DNA of 64,000 bases from Pictodentalium vernedei (Eukaryota > Mollusca > Scaphopoda > Dentaliida > Dentaliidae): contig CM062296.1 in the NCBI GenBank assembly GCA_031216915.1, positions 664,331,838 through 664,395,837 on the forward strand. Direction: 5' to 3'. Made by a program: the position numbers and the translations under genes. Below, piece by piece: positions 34,618 to 47,335 of this stretch (positions within the stretch are counted from its first letter, which is position 1; every line of letters begins with the position of its first letter). The notes under the pieces are model-generated. The model did not search any database. It was not told the DNA's origin and saw only the letters and a list, made by a program, of their open reading frames with translations.

Positions 34618-35467
34618 ATGTGGCTTAGTGTCACTCAACACATAGGACAGGTTGTTCAAATTCATGAAATACCTCCAGCATGATTGGAAACTATTACTGA
34701 TTACTAACAAGAGTGAATTGATATCTCATTAGAGTCTAATCCAGATGAAAATGTTCCGACTTGAAAAAATATTGAGGGGTCTCCCCTTTCCCCAATGCCC
34801 CTGTAAGAGAATGCAACATCACAATGTTGTTTTATGGGTAAATTGAAGGATAACATTTAATTAAATTCTTGTTACAATATACATTGTTCTGTATTTCTGG
34901 TAACTGGATCAAAGCGATTTGCCCTTTAACTGACAAAAGATCACCCTAGTCTGGCAATCGCTATTCACAAAAGTTGCCATTCAAATTTTATTAATTTTTT
35001 CAGATTTTTCCTCAGATACCTGAGGTGGTCAAAAGCTATGTGTCTGAGGCCAAAAAAGGAACTTTTGAATAATTCAAAATTATTTTTTTTAAGTGACCTT
35101 TCATCTTGTGGCTACCAACTTGAAAATCGATAAGGTTCTTCTCTTCTGATGTCCAAATACTTTTTGCAAGTTTGGTTGAGCTGTAATGAAGGAAACTAAT
35201 GTAATGCCCAGAAAACAAAAAGTGCTCTTTTTAGAAGAAACAATGACCAGGACCTTTGGCAAACAAATTTTAAAACCAATAAAGTTCTTTTTCTCCGGTT
35301 ATGTGGGCTAAAAGTTATTGTTTGAAAATTGTTTTGACCAAGTTCCATTATATAGTGACAGTCTCATAACCTTTTACTTTACAGTTAAAAACTGTGAAAT
35401 TGATAGGATTCTTCCCATGCCATGGAGGGACTGCTCTGCAAATCTGATCAACATGTGACATATAAAA
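34618..35467. other. Stretch with a degraded TTAA-B-like palindrome
   Basis: At 34985-35060 'ttcctcagatacctgagg' and 'gctatgtgtctgagg' recall the palindrome at 9735-9850. The rest is AT-rich without a recognisable gene. Confidence 0.35.
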
Positions 35468-36418
35468 ACAAGAGGCCCCACGGGGCCTGAGGGCGCTCAC
35501 CTGATACTGGCCGAGTCATATCACCAAAATAGCAAGGGATTCTGCCTTGTGGTTATTATCAGTTTTTCAACATAAAAGTGTTTTCTCTACTTAGTAACCC
35601 AGAGTGTTCATATGTTAGATCCCCATATTGGGTACTCAATAATTTATCTATTTATTTATTGGAATTTAAGGTCACTTTCTAAGGCTACATCATTACAGAG
35701 GCATAATTATAATATCAGGTTTGGTCAATCGTTTATGCCTATTACTGCCCACTTTACAGGGCTTTCAACGCAGGAATTGGTTACTGGGCCCAATTTTATC
35801 AATAAACCAGAACTTGAACAAATTTCAATTTGCCGCTTCTAAGAAAACTAAAAATCAAATATCAAAAGATTCTGAGAGGAGTATCAGAAAAAAAAGATTT
35901 TTTAAGAATATTTCTCATACTGAATTAAGTTATACATTGGGCTCCCATAGGGAACCCAAAAACAAAAGCTTCTGAAGCAGTGGTTTGGGAGAAGAAGATT
36001 ATTCAACGTTATTCCCATTACCTACAGTGTTAAAAAATGATGACTCGGCACTTTTAGTCCTGGAAAAGTACTTATGATAAAACCAATGGCATTTTTTTTC
36101 ACCATTCCTTTCTCCCGGCCCTAAGGAAGCTTCACATTGTATAAAAATTCTCAGTGCCATGTAGTTCTGGAAATATGGGCATTCAAAAAAAAAAAAATTT
36201 TTCAGCTCCTGTAGTTGCCGTGGGGGACAGGAAAACAATTTATGGCATAAATTAGGTATTTGTGACCCAATAAGCCCTCATATCAAATTTGGTTCAAATC
36301 GACCTCTTGGTTTGGAAAATAAAAATTTTGGTATAATTTGGGCTTCTACAGTGAGCCCAAATATGAACCAAGGGACTTGGCTTTAACAAACTTCACTCTC
36401 AGCCCCCCCCCCCCCCCC

Positions 36419-36449
<31 letters not shown>

Positions 36450-37731
36450 TACGAATGCTGTACATCAAATATCAAAAGATTTTGACTGGTGGATCTGAAA
36501 AAAAAAATTTTTTTAAAGAATATTGCTCATATTGAACTAAGTTATAATTTGTGCTCCCACAGGGAGACCAAATATGAGCCGAAGGACTTGACTTGAACAA
36601 CTTGAATCTCACCTCCCTAAGCATACTGTATACCAAATATCAAAAGATTCTGACCGGTGGATGCGAAGAAGAAGATTTTAAAAGAATATACCTCGTATTG
36701 CACTAAGTTACAATTTGGGTTCCCAAAGGGAGTCCAAATATGAACTCAGGGACTTGGCTTGAACAAACATCAATCTCACCCCCCTAAGGATGATGCATAG
36801 CAAATATCAAAAGATTCTGATTTGTGGATCCGAAGAAGAAGATTTTTAAAATATATCCCTCATATTGCACTAAATTGAACATTTGGGTTCCCATAGGGAA
36901 CCCAAATATGGACCGAGGAATTTGATTTCTACAAATATGTGAATCAATGTTCCAAAGATGTTATATGTAAAATATGAAAGCTTTTAGAGCAGTGGTTTGG
37001 AAGAAAACAATTCTTTATTTTTTTCCCATTGCCTACTGTGTTAAAAAATACTGACTCAGCACTTTTTCAGAGTCCCGAAAAAGTACCCTATGATAAAACC
37101 GATAGCAATTTTTTTTTACCAATCCTTTCTGTTGGTCCCAAGAAAGCTTCACACCAAATAAAAATTCTCACTGCCGTGCAGTTTTTGAGATATAGGCGTT
37201 TTAATTTTTTTCTATTTTTAGCTCCTGTGGTTCCCACGGGGCTACAGGAAAAAAAATTTCTGCATAAATTAGGTACTTATGACCCAATAACCCCTCACAT
37301 AAAATTTGGTTCAAATTGGCCTCTCGGTTTAAAAAATAGAAATTTGGGGTGGGGCCAAAATTTTTGCTCCTCCCATAACATCGCCAAGTATAGACCTACA
37401 AACTTCTCTTGAACAAACTTGAGTCTACACCTCAAAAGGAAGCTGCATACCAAATATCAAGTCTCTGCTATTGCTGGTTCTTGAGAAGAAGATTTTTTAA
37501 GAATTGGAGCATTTTTGCCCCACCCCTCTGCTCAATATGAGCCGAAACCTAATTTGCCCAAAAATCAAAATGCCGCTATATAACCCCTACTCACATGAAA
37601 TTTCATTAACATGCGGCCAGTGGTTTGGAAGAAAAAGACCCAAACACCACCTTCACGCCGGACGACGGACGACGGACGACGGACGAAAAGTGATCAGAAA
37701 AGCTCACCCTGACTTTCAGTCAGGTGAGCTA
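35468..37731 (+). mobile_element. HINE-1d, long copy
   Basis: It starts 'acaagaggccccacggggcc' and 'gctcacctga'; it ends (GGACGAC)n, then 'ctgactttcagtcag' and 'gtgagctaa'. The core includes units at 35800-36900 and a non-repeated 3' part (37000-37640) also present at 42720-43370 and 46650-47330. A poly-C run of about 47 bases (nearly pure) lies at 36403-36450. A SINE-M piece is inserted at about 35640-35800. Confidence 0.7.
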
Positions 37732-39731
37732 ACAAGGGGCCTTAATTGCTGACCCGAAAAAGTTGTTTAGAGATGGAATTAATGTCATATCCAGTATCTA
37801 TGGTGAATTAGCACTACACAGACCAAACATGAACCAAGGCCCTTAATTTAAACAAGCTTGAATCTGCCCCACTCCCCCCGAAAATGTTGACTGGTGGATA
37901 TGAATATGAAGATTTTTACAGAATTATCCTCATACTGAACTAATTTAAAATTCAGGCTTGCATGAGAAGCCCAAGTATGGAGTTGATTTGAACAATCTGA
38001 ATCTGCCAAGACCCCCCCCCCCCCCCCCTCCCATGCTATATCCCAAATATTGATCCACTCTGACAGGTGGATGTAAAGAACTTGAATATTCCTCATATTG
38101 CACTATGTTAAGATTTGGGCTCCCATAGGCCATAGGGAACTCCAAATATGAACCAAGGGACCTGAATTCAACAAACTTAAATCTGCTACCCATAAGTATG
38201 CTGTACACCAAGTATCAGAAGATTCTGAATACTGAATTTGTGGAAGAAGATGTTTTACAAGAATATTCCTCAAATTGCATTAAGTTGAGATTTGAGCTTC
38301 CATAAGAGGCCTATATATTACTCCAAGGAGTTGATTTGAGGTAATTTGAATTTGAGCCCCCTAAGGATGCTGTATACCAAAAGAATATGACTGGTGGATC
38401 TAAAGATGATTCATTAAGAATATTCCACATATTACACTAAGTTAAACTTTGGGTTGTGCCCCCTACCCTTGTGAAGGATGCTGAATATCAAATATCAAAA
38501 GATTCTGGTGGGGGGGGGGGGGGGGGGGGGGGGGTGAGCTGAATAGGTTAAAATTCAGGTTCACATTAGAAGGCCAGTATGGACCCAGGGACTTGATTTT
38601 GAACTAATTTGAATCTGGCCAACTTCAAGGGTGCAGGATACAAACTATCAGAAGATTCTGACTGGTGGATCTGGAAAAGAGGATTTTTAATAGATATTCC
38701 TCATATTGCACTAAGTTAAAATTTGGGCTCAGATAAGAAATGAAAATATGGATCCCGGGACTTGGTTTGAACAAATTTGAATCTGGCCCTCATAACTTCA
38801 TAAGGATGCTGTATACCAAATATCAGAAGATTCCGACCAGTGGATCTGAAGAAGAGAATTCTTAACGAATATTCCTCATATTGCACCAAGTTAAAATCCA
38901 GGCTCACATAAGAAGACCAAATATGGACCCAGGGACTTGATTTGAACAACTGTGAATCTGGCTTCCATAAGGATGCTGAATACAAAATATCAGAAGATTC
39001 TGACTGGTAGATTTGATGAAGAAGATTTTAAAGAATATTCCTCATATGGCACAAGGTTAAAATTTAAGCACTGATTGACAGCCCAAATAGAAACCCAGGG
39101 ACTTGATTTAGACCAACTTGAATGTGACCCTTAGAAGGATGCTGCATACCAAATATCAAAAGATTCCGACTGGTGGATCTGAAGAAGATGATTTTTTTAT
39201 TTAAAGAAATTTTCTCACATTGCACTAAGTTGTGATGTACACCAAATATCAAATGATTCTGACTTGTGCTTCTGAAGAATATTCATCATAGGATGTTGTA
39301 CACCAAGTATCAAAGGATTCTGAAAGGTGTTCTGAAGAGGAAGATGTATAAAGAAATTTTCTTGAATTGCTCTAAGTTCAAATTGGGGCTCTCAAAGGGA
39401 GCCCAAATATAAACTCAGGGTCTTGATTTGAACAAACTTGAATCTGACCCTTGTAAGGATGCTGCATACCAAATATCAAAAAGATTCTGACTGGTAGTTC
39501 TGCATGGAGAAGAAGATTTTTTTAATTTCATGGGATACTAAGGAGTTATGCCATTGTAACCCTCTCCCCCCTCCCCCCAACACCTCCAGTGGGCATGGAA
39601 ACCTTATTTGAATAAACTTAATTTGGTCCAGTAGTTTATGAGAAGTCGATAATGTAAGGTTCACATCAGATGAACGACAGGCGGAAAATGATCACTAAAG
39701 ATCCCCTTGAGCTTCGCTCATGCGAACTAAA
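37732..39731 (+). mobile_element. HINE-1e, directly abutting HINE-1d
   Basis: It begins 'acaaggggccttaattgctg' at the base after the 3' end of HINE-1d. About nine core units follow, with a poly-C run near 38012 and a poly-G run at 38511-38534. It ends with 'cttgagcttcgctcatgc' and 'gaactaaaaag', like HINE-1b. Confidence 0.65.
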
Positions 39732-39821
39732 AAGTTATTGGCCTGAAACCAATTTTTGATGATGTTCTATTTATAGAAAAAATCCTGTGATCTTCGACCT
39801 CGAACCTTCAAGGCAAGAGTC

Positions 39822-40352
39822 CAGGCCTGGCAATCTAGAAAATCAAGGAGTGCAAAACAGTTGCCCTCCTCAGATTGCTTGGGAGTGCAATTGCACCTGA
39901 AATTTTCAGTGCAAAAACTTGTATGCTATTTTGGTTATATTCACTTCAAAGCATTAATATTGTGACTGAAAAATTGCACGACATTCAGCTACATAGTGGA
40001 AAATTTGGCACACACATCTTCTCATTATTTAAAATGTTGCATTGAATTCTTATCTGGCTGTCTTCTACACTCAAAATCTATCGAAATGAGACACAGAATG
40101 GGGTCATGAATTATTGCGAATCAATGCAACATTGACAAATCATCCTCTGAGTTCCAATGTGTTCTCTGTGCCAGTTGGCACAGAGAACACATTGGAACTC
40201 AGGGGACGAAATGATAATAGATTTTAAAGGTAGTCCCAAACAGGTCGGACATTCCAGAAAATCAAGGGGTGCAAAAAATTGCCCTCCTAAATGTTTTCTA
40301 AGCATGCAGTAGGCATGCAGCACTCCTGCACTCCTAAAGAATGCCAGGCTTG
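39822..40352. mobile_element. hAT-like MITE with a 64-bp hairpin
   Basis: The left end 'caggcctggcaatctagaaa' and the complement of the right end (caagcctggcattctttagg) match. AGAGTC lies just outside each end, part of a likely 8-bp duplication. At 40143-40206 two 31-bp arms, starting 'tcctctgagttccaatgtg', pair with one mismatch around two bases. Confidence 0.65.
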
Positions 40353-40506
40353 AGAGTCTACAATCACCCGGCATAATTTATTATGACATTGCCGATTTAC
40401 AAATTGGTCTGACTCACATTCACTAAACTTGCTGCAACCATGGCCAGTGACAGTTCCATTGCAATGCAGATGTCTTTCAACATGTCAATTATTGGACAAT
40501 GTACAG

Positions 40507-40735
40507 TACAGTGGCTGTGGAGTGCTTGTGATCCACGCGTGGGCAATGATGTCCATGCATTCGTTTACCAGGTAATAAAAATGATCACCAGCAAAATTTT
40601 ATTTAATGCAGAAGCACAGGGTTGTAATTAATTAATTTTTTTATGATTATTCCTGTTAGTGCTTGGAATCTAATAGTATTGTGTCGATGGAAATATTGCC
40701 CACCTCTAGAAAATGTCCAGTCTACAGCGGCTGTA
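40507..40735. mobile_element. Tc1/mariner-type MITE (CAGTCGCC family), copy 2, centre reduced
   Basis: TACAGTGGCTGTGGA at the left and GCGGCTGTA at the right, with 'tccacgcgtgg', 'tttaccaggtaataaaaatg' and 'gaaatattgcccacc' shared with 757-996 and 52101-52340. Only one arm of the central palindrome remains (gaagcacagggttgta). Confidence 0.7.
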
Positions 40736-41241
40736 CTGTACTCGGCCCAACAAATGTCCGATGTGACAAAGATTTTTTTCATGATTCATGCCAAACAAGT
40801 TGATTTGCTGAATTAATTAATTTATTTATTGCTGTTTAAGGTCACTTTTGGCATTTTGGCTATCTCAGCCTGCTAAAATATTTTCTTTAATTTTTCACAA
40901 GCAAAGTGATGACCGCCATGAAATAACCACACCTTGGTTTAATGTAATATTCAAGAAAGATGCAAATAAAGAAATTGTTGAAAGACCGTTTGACTGAATA
41001 TTTACAATGAAGAAAGTTCACAAAGTTCATGCTGCAGTAAAAAGTGAATCCCAATGTAGTGAAAATAGAAAACATAATATTTCTAGTGACATTTTTTAAT
41101 TTATTTTTTAGAGAAGTAGATACAGCATAGGTCATTTTGACTGTTATCGGTGCAGTGAAAGTGATGGCAACAACAATTTATTTTTGAAAATAAAAAGTGA
41201 TAAAACTGCATCAAATAGCGATTTTGTGAATTCTTATGTGG
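40736..41241. other. SINE-M tail and unassigned DNA
   Basis: 'tttatttattgctgtttaag' at 40822 followed by 'gtcacttttggc' is a truncated minus-strand SINE-M end. The remainder has no recognised gene or element. Confidence 0.35.
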
Positions 41242-41716
41242 GTAACTCCTTGCTGGCAGATATTCCTGCCCAGAACAGGATTTCTCTTGCCACTGAAATA
41301 AGTATAATTTGGGCACAATTAACCCTTTACCCAACGATTCGCGCGCATCAGCCGGCGTAATATGCAAATTCAGCAGTTGAAAAAATATTATTTTTCCAAA
41401 AAATTCAACAAAACCATATCATATGACCCCTTGTTGGAACGAGCTCGTCGAGCTCGTTCTAACGAGGGGTCACATGATATGGTTTTGTTGAAATTTGTTG
41501 AAAACTTTTTGAAAATGATATTTAAAATAATAAATTTTGATATCATCTGAGCTGGGTAAAGGGTTAAGCAAATTTCCGCCCTGTAAATTGAATGGACTTT
41601 TTGACCAACGATTTCTAAAGTTAAATATGGATTAATTTTCCATCAAGTCATGGCTGCTTCACCACAGCCATGACTAGACCTGATGAAAAATATTTTGAAA
41701 ATACTCAGCAGGTTAA
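41242..41716. mobile_element. TTAA-D split by a TTAA-A element
   Basis: The left part 'tgctggcagatattcctgcc' and 'ctcttgccactgaaat' and the right part 'catggctgcttcaccacagc' and 'actcagcaggttaa' match 18428-18669. The inner TTAA-A element sits at an internal TTAA. Confidence 0.7.
41319..41567. mobile_element. TTAA-A palindromic MITE nested in TTAA-D
   Basis: TTAACCCTTTACCCAACG to GGGTAAAGGGTTAA, with 'cgcgcgcatcagccggcgta' near the left end and 'taaattttgatatcatctg' near the right. The centre is 'ggaacgagctcgtcgagc'. One of the best-preserved copies. Confidence 0.85.
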
Positions 41717-41910
41717 AAGTTAAATCCATTTTCATGAAGTGGAAATCAATTTAGGTGTAGTCACAGCAATTTCTACAAAATATTTCACTTGAATAATGAT
41801 TTCTGATACAGTTAAAGGTTGATGACAGCATTTTGAAAAGCTCAAACACATTTAAATTCATTATGCTAATCTCCAAATTAGGGGTTTAAAATCCACTGCA
41901 ATGAAACCAA

Positions 41911-43412
41911 ACAAGAGACCCCATGGGGCCTGAGGCACTCACCTGACCATAGTTGTTTGAAGAAGGATTTAATAAGCATCTATGGCAAGTGAACACACAG
42001 AGGAATGAATTTATTTTGACTATTTATAACTCAGTTGTCCCGGACAGATGATTTTTTTTTCTAGTACTGAGATGGTACCACAGAAATAATGCCAAGATTT
42101 TCAGTAAAGCAAAACAAAGGAGCCCAATTATCAACCTGGGGATTTAACTTGAACAAACATGAAGGATGTTGTATACCAAATATCAAAAGATTCTGATTGT
42201 AACTCAAGTAGCAGCTTTTTAAAGATTATTCCTCATATTGGACTAAGTTAAAATTCAGGCTCCAATAGGGAGCCCAAATATTAACCCAATGTCTTGATTT
42301 GAATCTTAGATCTGACTTCCCTAAGGATACTGTATACCAAATATCAAAAGATCCTGAGTGGTGGATATGAAGAAGATTTTCAAAGATTATTCCTCATATT
42401 GCACCAAGTTAAAATCCAGGCTCCATTAGAGAGCCAAACTATTAAATTGATGGACTTGGGTTGAACAAATTGAATCCAACTACTGTAAGGATTCCGTATG
42501 CCATATATTAAGTGATTTTGATTGATGTTTCTGGAGAAGAAGAATTTTAAAGATTATTCCTCATATTGGACTAAGTTAAAATTTGGGCTCAAATACGGAG
42601 CCCAAATATTAACCCAATGACTTGATTTGAACAAACTTAGATCCCCATCCCCCCCCCCCCCCTCCCCCCCCCCCCCCCCCCCATGGATGTGGATACCAAA
42701 TATCAAAAGATTCTGATCAGTGGTTCTGGAGAATGAGATTATTTTTTTTAATTTTTTGCAAATATGCCCACTCAGCATTTTTTTAAGCCCCCCCCCCTCC
42801 CCCCCCCCCCCCCCCCCCCCCACAGAACACCCTGACACAACCATTGGCAATTTTTTTACCATTCCATTCTACTGGTCCTAAGAGGTGCTTCATACCACAT
42901 AATAGTTCTCTGTTCCGTGTGGTTTGGGAAACATGGGTGTTTGAAAATATTTCTATTTTTTTTTTGCATGAATTAAGTACTTATGGCTCAATAATACCAC
43001 ATGCCAAATTTGGTTCAAATCGGACCATCCATTCAGAAAATATAAATTTTGGATTGGGTCTAAAATCTTGCCCTTCCCATTACAAAGGCAAATATTGCTC
43101 CACAAAATTTGTTTGAACAAACTTGATTCAACATCTCAAAAGAAGGTCCAGACCAAATATCAAGTCATTGTACCCACTGGTTCATGAGAAATTAACAAAA
43201 AATTGGAGCATTTTCCCCCACCTCCTCCCAATGGGCCAGGGAACCTGATTTGAAGAAAAAAAAAATACGAAGTCAGAACAAGCAATCACCTCAAATTTAA
43301 CTTATATTGGTTCAGTGGTTTTGGAGGAGCAGGTGCAAACACCATGTTCACGGATGGTGGACGGTGAGTGATCACTATACCTGATCTTGACATTCAGTCA
43401 GGTGAGCTAAAA
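41911..43412 (+). mobile_element. HINE-1f
   Basis: It starts 'acaagagaccccatggggcc' and ends 'cattcagtcaggtgagct'. About four core units are followed by two poly-C runs (42648-42682 and 42787-42822) and the non-repeated 3' part shared with HINE-1d and HINE-1g. Confidence 0.7.
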
Positions 43413-43431
43413 ACTTTGATTATTTATCCCT

Positions 43432-43682
43432 TTAACCCTTTACCTAACATGAAAAGCAGACGACACTTGGAAAAAAAACTCTTGAATAACTAATTTTTTT
43501 AATTTTTGGTCTCAAAAACATAGGTTATGACCCCTCACTGGAACGAGCCCAATGAGCTCATTCCAATGAGGGTCAGAACCTATGTTTTTAAGACAAAAAA
43601 TGAAAAAAATAATGAAAATTAATGGGCAATTTTTTAGAATAATGCTGGCAGGTTTTGGCTGTTACGTTGGTTAAAGGGTTAA
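43432..43682. mobile_element. TTAA-B palindromic MITE
   Basis: TTAACCCTTTACCTAACATG to 'acgttggttaaagggttaa'. Inner blocks 'gcagacgacacttgg' and 'aggttttggctgtt'. The centre has 'cactggaacgagcc' and 'gctcattccaatgag' within arms 'cataggttatgac' and 'cagaacctatg'. Confidence 0.8.
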
Positions 43683-43754
43683 CTGATATGCATAAAACTT
43701 TGGGTAGAAGAGGAATTCAGTGATTTGTTAGCAAACCTCAAAATAAACAACCAA

Positions 43755-44398
43755 CAGGGTTGTAGAGCTCAAACGGTTAACCAATTAATCGATGATCAAC
43801 ATCTTGATAGATCCAAAAAGTAATTGATCGATTAACCGTTACTTTTGAACTTCTGTGTTAAATAGGTTAACAAAGGAACAAACTTGCTCCGAAACAGGCA
43901 AACATTGTCACACTGACTCACATCAATTATATGAGACAGAGTAAAGCATGCAAGTTACTTGCTGACATATTTGTTTACTTTCATGATCATCATACTGTAT
44001 CAGTGGCTGGAAATGGTCATTCTTAACCCTTTACCCATTGCGGGTAGCAGACGATGCTTGCAAAATAAAATAATGAATTACAAAATTATTTCAATTTTTG
44101 TCTCAAAAACATAGCTTATGACCCCTCATTGGAACAAGCTCATTCCAATGAGGAGGTCATAAGCTATGTTTTTGGGACAAAAATTGAAAACATAATAAAT
44201 TTGAATGGAGATTTTTGTATATAGGCCTAGTCAGTTTTGTTTGATACGTTGGGTAAAGGGTTCATGCTGTAAATCATCAACCATATGGCATTTATTCAGA
44301 TATCTATTTGGACAAGTGATTAATTGGTTAACCGAGGTTAATCCACGTGATTAAGCAATCAAGAAAACCCCTCAACCATTTCAGCTCTTCAGGGTTCT
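43755..44398. mobile_element. Element Q with a nested TTAA-B
   Basis: 'gttgtagagctcaaacggtt' at the left resembles the complement of 'aaccatttcagctcttcagg' at the right. Inside, 'aaccaattaatcga' and 'ttaattggttaacc' are also inverted. The interior is interrupted by TTAA-B at 44023-44264. Superfamily unassigned. Confidence 0.45.
44023..44264. mobile_element. TTAA-B palindromic MITE nested in Q
   Basis: TTAACCCTTTACCCATTGCG to 'acgttgggtaaagggtt', the right flank being TTCA instead of TTAA. The palindromic centre is shortened to 'cattggaacaagctcattcc'. Confidence 0.75.
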
Positions 44399-45070
44399 TG
44401 GATTAAAGTATGACTGAACCTCTGTAAAATATCAAATGGATTTGCTTAATTGAAAAAGTCTGTATTGTATGCCATAATCTCATTCAGTAACTCAATGTTG
44501 AAATGAATAATGGACATTTACGACAGCCCACATCAATTCTACTTCAGTAAGATGAACAATTAATTATTTCAGTTGTAGTGAATGTGAACTCGGCGTTTCT
44601 GTAGGCCAATTTCGTCCCTAACATAGAATACATTTTCAGTTTTAGCTGTATTCAAAATAGCATAAGCCTTTGACCTTTCGGTAGCTCGTTCCAATGACAG
44701 GGAGGCCAGAAGCTATGTTTTGGGGACAGAATTGAGAAAAAAATTCATTGTTCAATAAGTCTAATGTCGAGTTTGGAAACTGTTAATTTACTTAACCAAA
44801 TGTGATAGCCTAGAGACCACTTATATTTTTGTCATATACGTACTTTCAAAGGCATAGATCTAGCCTACAAAACCGATGGAGGAAACAAAGGAACACAGGG
44901 CTAAATTTATCCAAATGTGCACTTCAACCCATCTGATTCATCCAAATGTGAACTTCAGCCCGTCCAAGGGCATGCGTCAACGCATTCCGTCGTTAATTTC
45001 TTTCAGAATTTACGGCATCGTCCCCGTATAATGTGAAAGTGTGTAGTCACCTAAGATATATACATTTCTA
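44399..45070. other. Stretch with a TTAA-B fragment
   Basis: Around 44685-44745 'gctcgttccaatgacaggg' and 'gctatgttttggggacag' are a partial TTAA-B right arm. No gene seen; a short GC-richer stretch at 44990-45030 has no open frame of note. Confidence 0.35.
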
Positions 45071-47335
45071 AAACCAGAGGCTCAAGTGAGCCTAAAATGT
45101 TCACCTGGCTCAAATTGTCAAAACAGATGAGTGTATCAGCATGTGATCAGCAGCAAGAGCAATTTTTTTGATTTGTTATGACACAACCAAAGGCAACTTT
45201 TTTGGCCATTCATTTCTGCTGGTCCTAGGAAAGCTTCCTAACAAACTCTGTTCTGTGAAGTATTAAAAAACAACTACTGAAAGAAATTTTGGGTTTTTTT
45301 TAAAAATTACTGTGTTCTCTGTAGCGCCACCCCCCCCCCACCCCACCCCCCCCCCCCCACCCAAATTTAAAAAAAACAAAAAACAAGGGAAGTGATTTGA
45401 ACAAACTTGAATTTGACACCCCTAGGAATGTTACATACCAAATATGAAAGGATTCTCACTGGTGGGTCCGAAGAAGAAGAATTTTCAAGAAATTTTCTCA
45501 TATTGCTCTTTGTTAAACTTTGGGCTTCAATAAAAAGCCCAAATATTAGGCCAGGGACCTGATTTGAACAACCGTCAATCTAACCCTCCCAGAGGTGTTG
45601 TACACCAAATATCAAATGAATCTGACTGCTGGATCTGAAGGAGATGATTTTAAATGATAATTCCCCATATGGGCACAAAGTAAATATTTGGGCTCCCTTG
45701 GGGAACTCAAATATTAGCCCAGGAACTCGATTTGAACAAATTTGAACCTTACACCTCCAGAAATGTCACATACTAAATATGAAAGGATTCTCACTAGTGG
45801 GTCTGAAAAAGAAGATTTTTTAAGACATTTTCTCATATTGCACTAAGTTAAAATTTGGGCTCCAATAAAGAGCCCAAATATTCATCCAGTGATCCCATTT
45901 GAACAAGCTTGAATCTAATCCCCCTAGAGATGCTGCATACCAAATATCAAAAGAATCTGACTCGTGGATCTGAAGAAGAAGATTTTTAAAGATTATTACC
46001 CATATTGCACAAAGTTAATATTCAGGCTACCACCGGAAGCCCAAAGATTAACCCAGGGACTCGATTTGAACAAATTGGAATCTTAAACCTCTAGAGATGT
46101 TACATACTACATATGAAAGGATTCTCACGGTGGGTCTTAAAAAGAAGATTTTTAAGAAATTTTCTCATATTGCACCAAGTTAAAATTTGAGCTCCAATAA
46201 AGAGCCCAAATATTCATCCAGGGATCCCATTTGAACAAACTTGAATCTAACCACCCCCCTTAGAGATGCTGCATACCGAATATCAAAAGAATCTGACTGG
46301 TGGATATGAAGAAGAAGATTTTCAAAGAGTATTCCCCATATTGCACCAAGTTAATATTTGGGCTTTCATAGGAAGCTCAAATATTAAGCCAGGGACTCAA
46401 TTTGAACAAACTTCAATCTGAACCCTGTAGAGATGTTGTATACCAAGTATCAAAAGAATCTGACTGTATGATCTGAAGAAGAAGATTTTTAAAGCTTATT
46501 CCCCATAGTGCCCAAAGTTAATTATTTGAGCTCCTCTGTTGAGCCCAAATATGAACCGAGGGGTCGATTTGAACACACTTGTATTTGACTGTCCTATGGA
46601 TGCTGTATACCAAATATCTAAAGATTCTAATTAGCGGTTCTGAAATTTTTTTTTTTTTCAATTTTTGCAAATATGCTGACTCAGCATTTTTTCAAGCGCC
46701 CCCTACAGTACACCCTAACACAACCGATGGCCATTTTTTTTACTCCATTCTACCGGTCAAAAGGATGCTTCATACCAACTAACAGTTCTCTGCTCCATGT
46801 AGTTTGGAAAATATGGGCATTTGAAATTTTCTATTTTTAGCCCCTGGGGTACCCGCAGGGCAACAAAAAAAAAGTTTGGGCATCAATCAAGTACTTTGGA
46901 CCCACTTATGCTACATGCCAAATTTGGTTCAAATCGGCCCATCGGTTCTTGAAATAGAAATTTTGGGCAGAGCCTAAAATGGATATGTGCCCACAGAGCG
47001 CCCAAATATTGATCTACCAACTTCTTTTGAACAAACTTTAATCTTCAACACCAAAGAGTGTTACATACCATATATCAAGGCAATCTCTCTGGTGGCTCAT
47101 GAGGAGAAGATTGTTAAAGGTTTTTAGGCTTTGGCATCATTGACCAGAGCCCGAAGAAGGCAGCCGCTCCATTTGTACAAAATAGAAAGGGTATACCCCA
47201 GGGATGGTTTGTGCAATATATGTTTGAATTTGGCTGAATGACTGTGGAGAAGAAGCCAGGTTTGAAAAAGTTGACGGACGACGGACGCCAAGTGATGGCA
47301 ATACTTCACACTGACTTGCAGTCAGGTGAGTTAAA
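45071..47335 (+). mobile_element. HINE-1g, long copy
   Basis: It starts near 'ccagaggctcaagtgagcct' and 'gttcacctgg'; it ends in 'gacggacgacggacgcc' and 'gacttgcagtcaggtgag'. About seven core units run from 45390 to 46640, followed by the non-repeated 3' part. A poly-C rich run lies at 45330-45360. Confidence 0.7.

Noticed and set aside
36338-36535. Proline-rich frame
   Set aside because: Produced by the poly-C run at 36403-36450 inside HINE-1d.
42554-42862. Glycine-rich minus-strand frame
   Set aside because: Produced by poly-C runs inside HINE-1f.
14931-47335. CRISPR-like array, because of regularly spaced repeats with short hairpins
   Set aside because: Units are about 170-190 bp without unique spacers, and the setting is animal DNA; they are core repeats of HINE-1.
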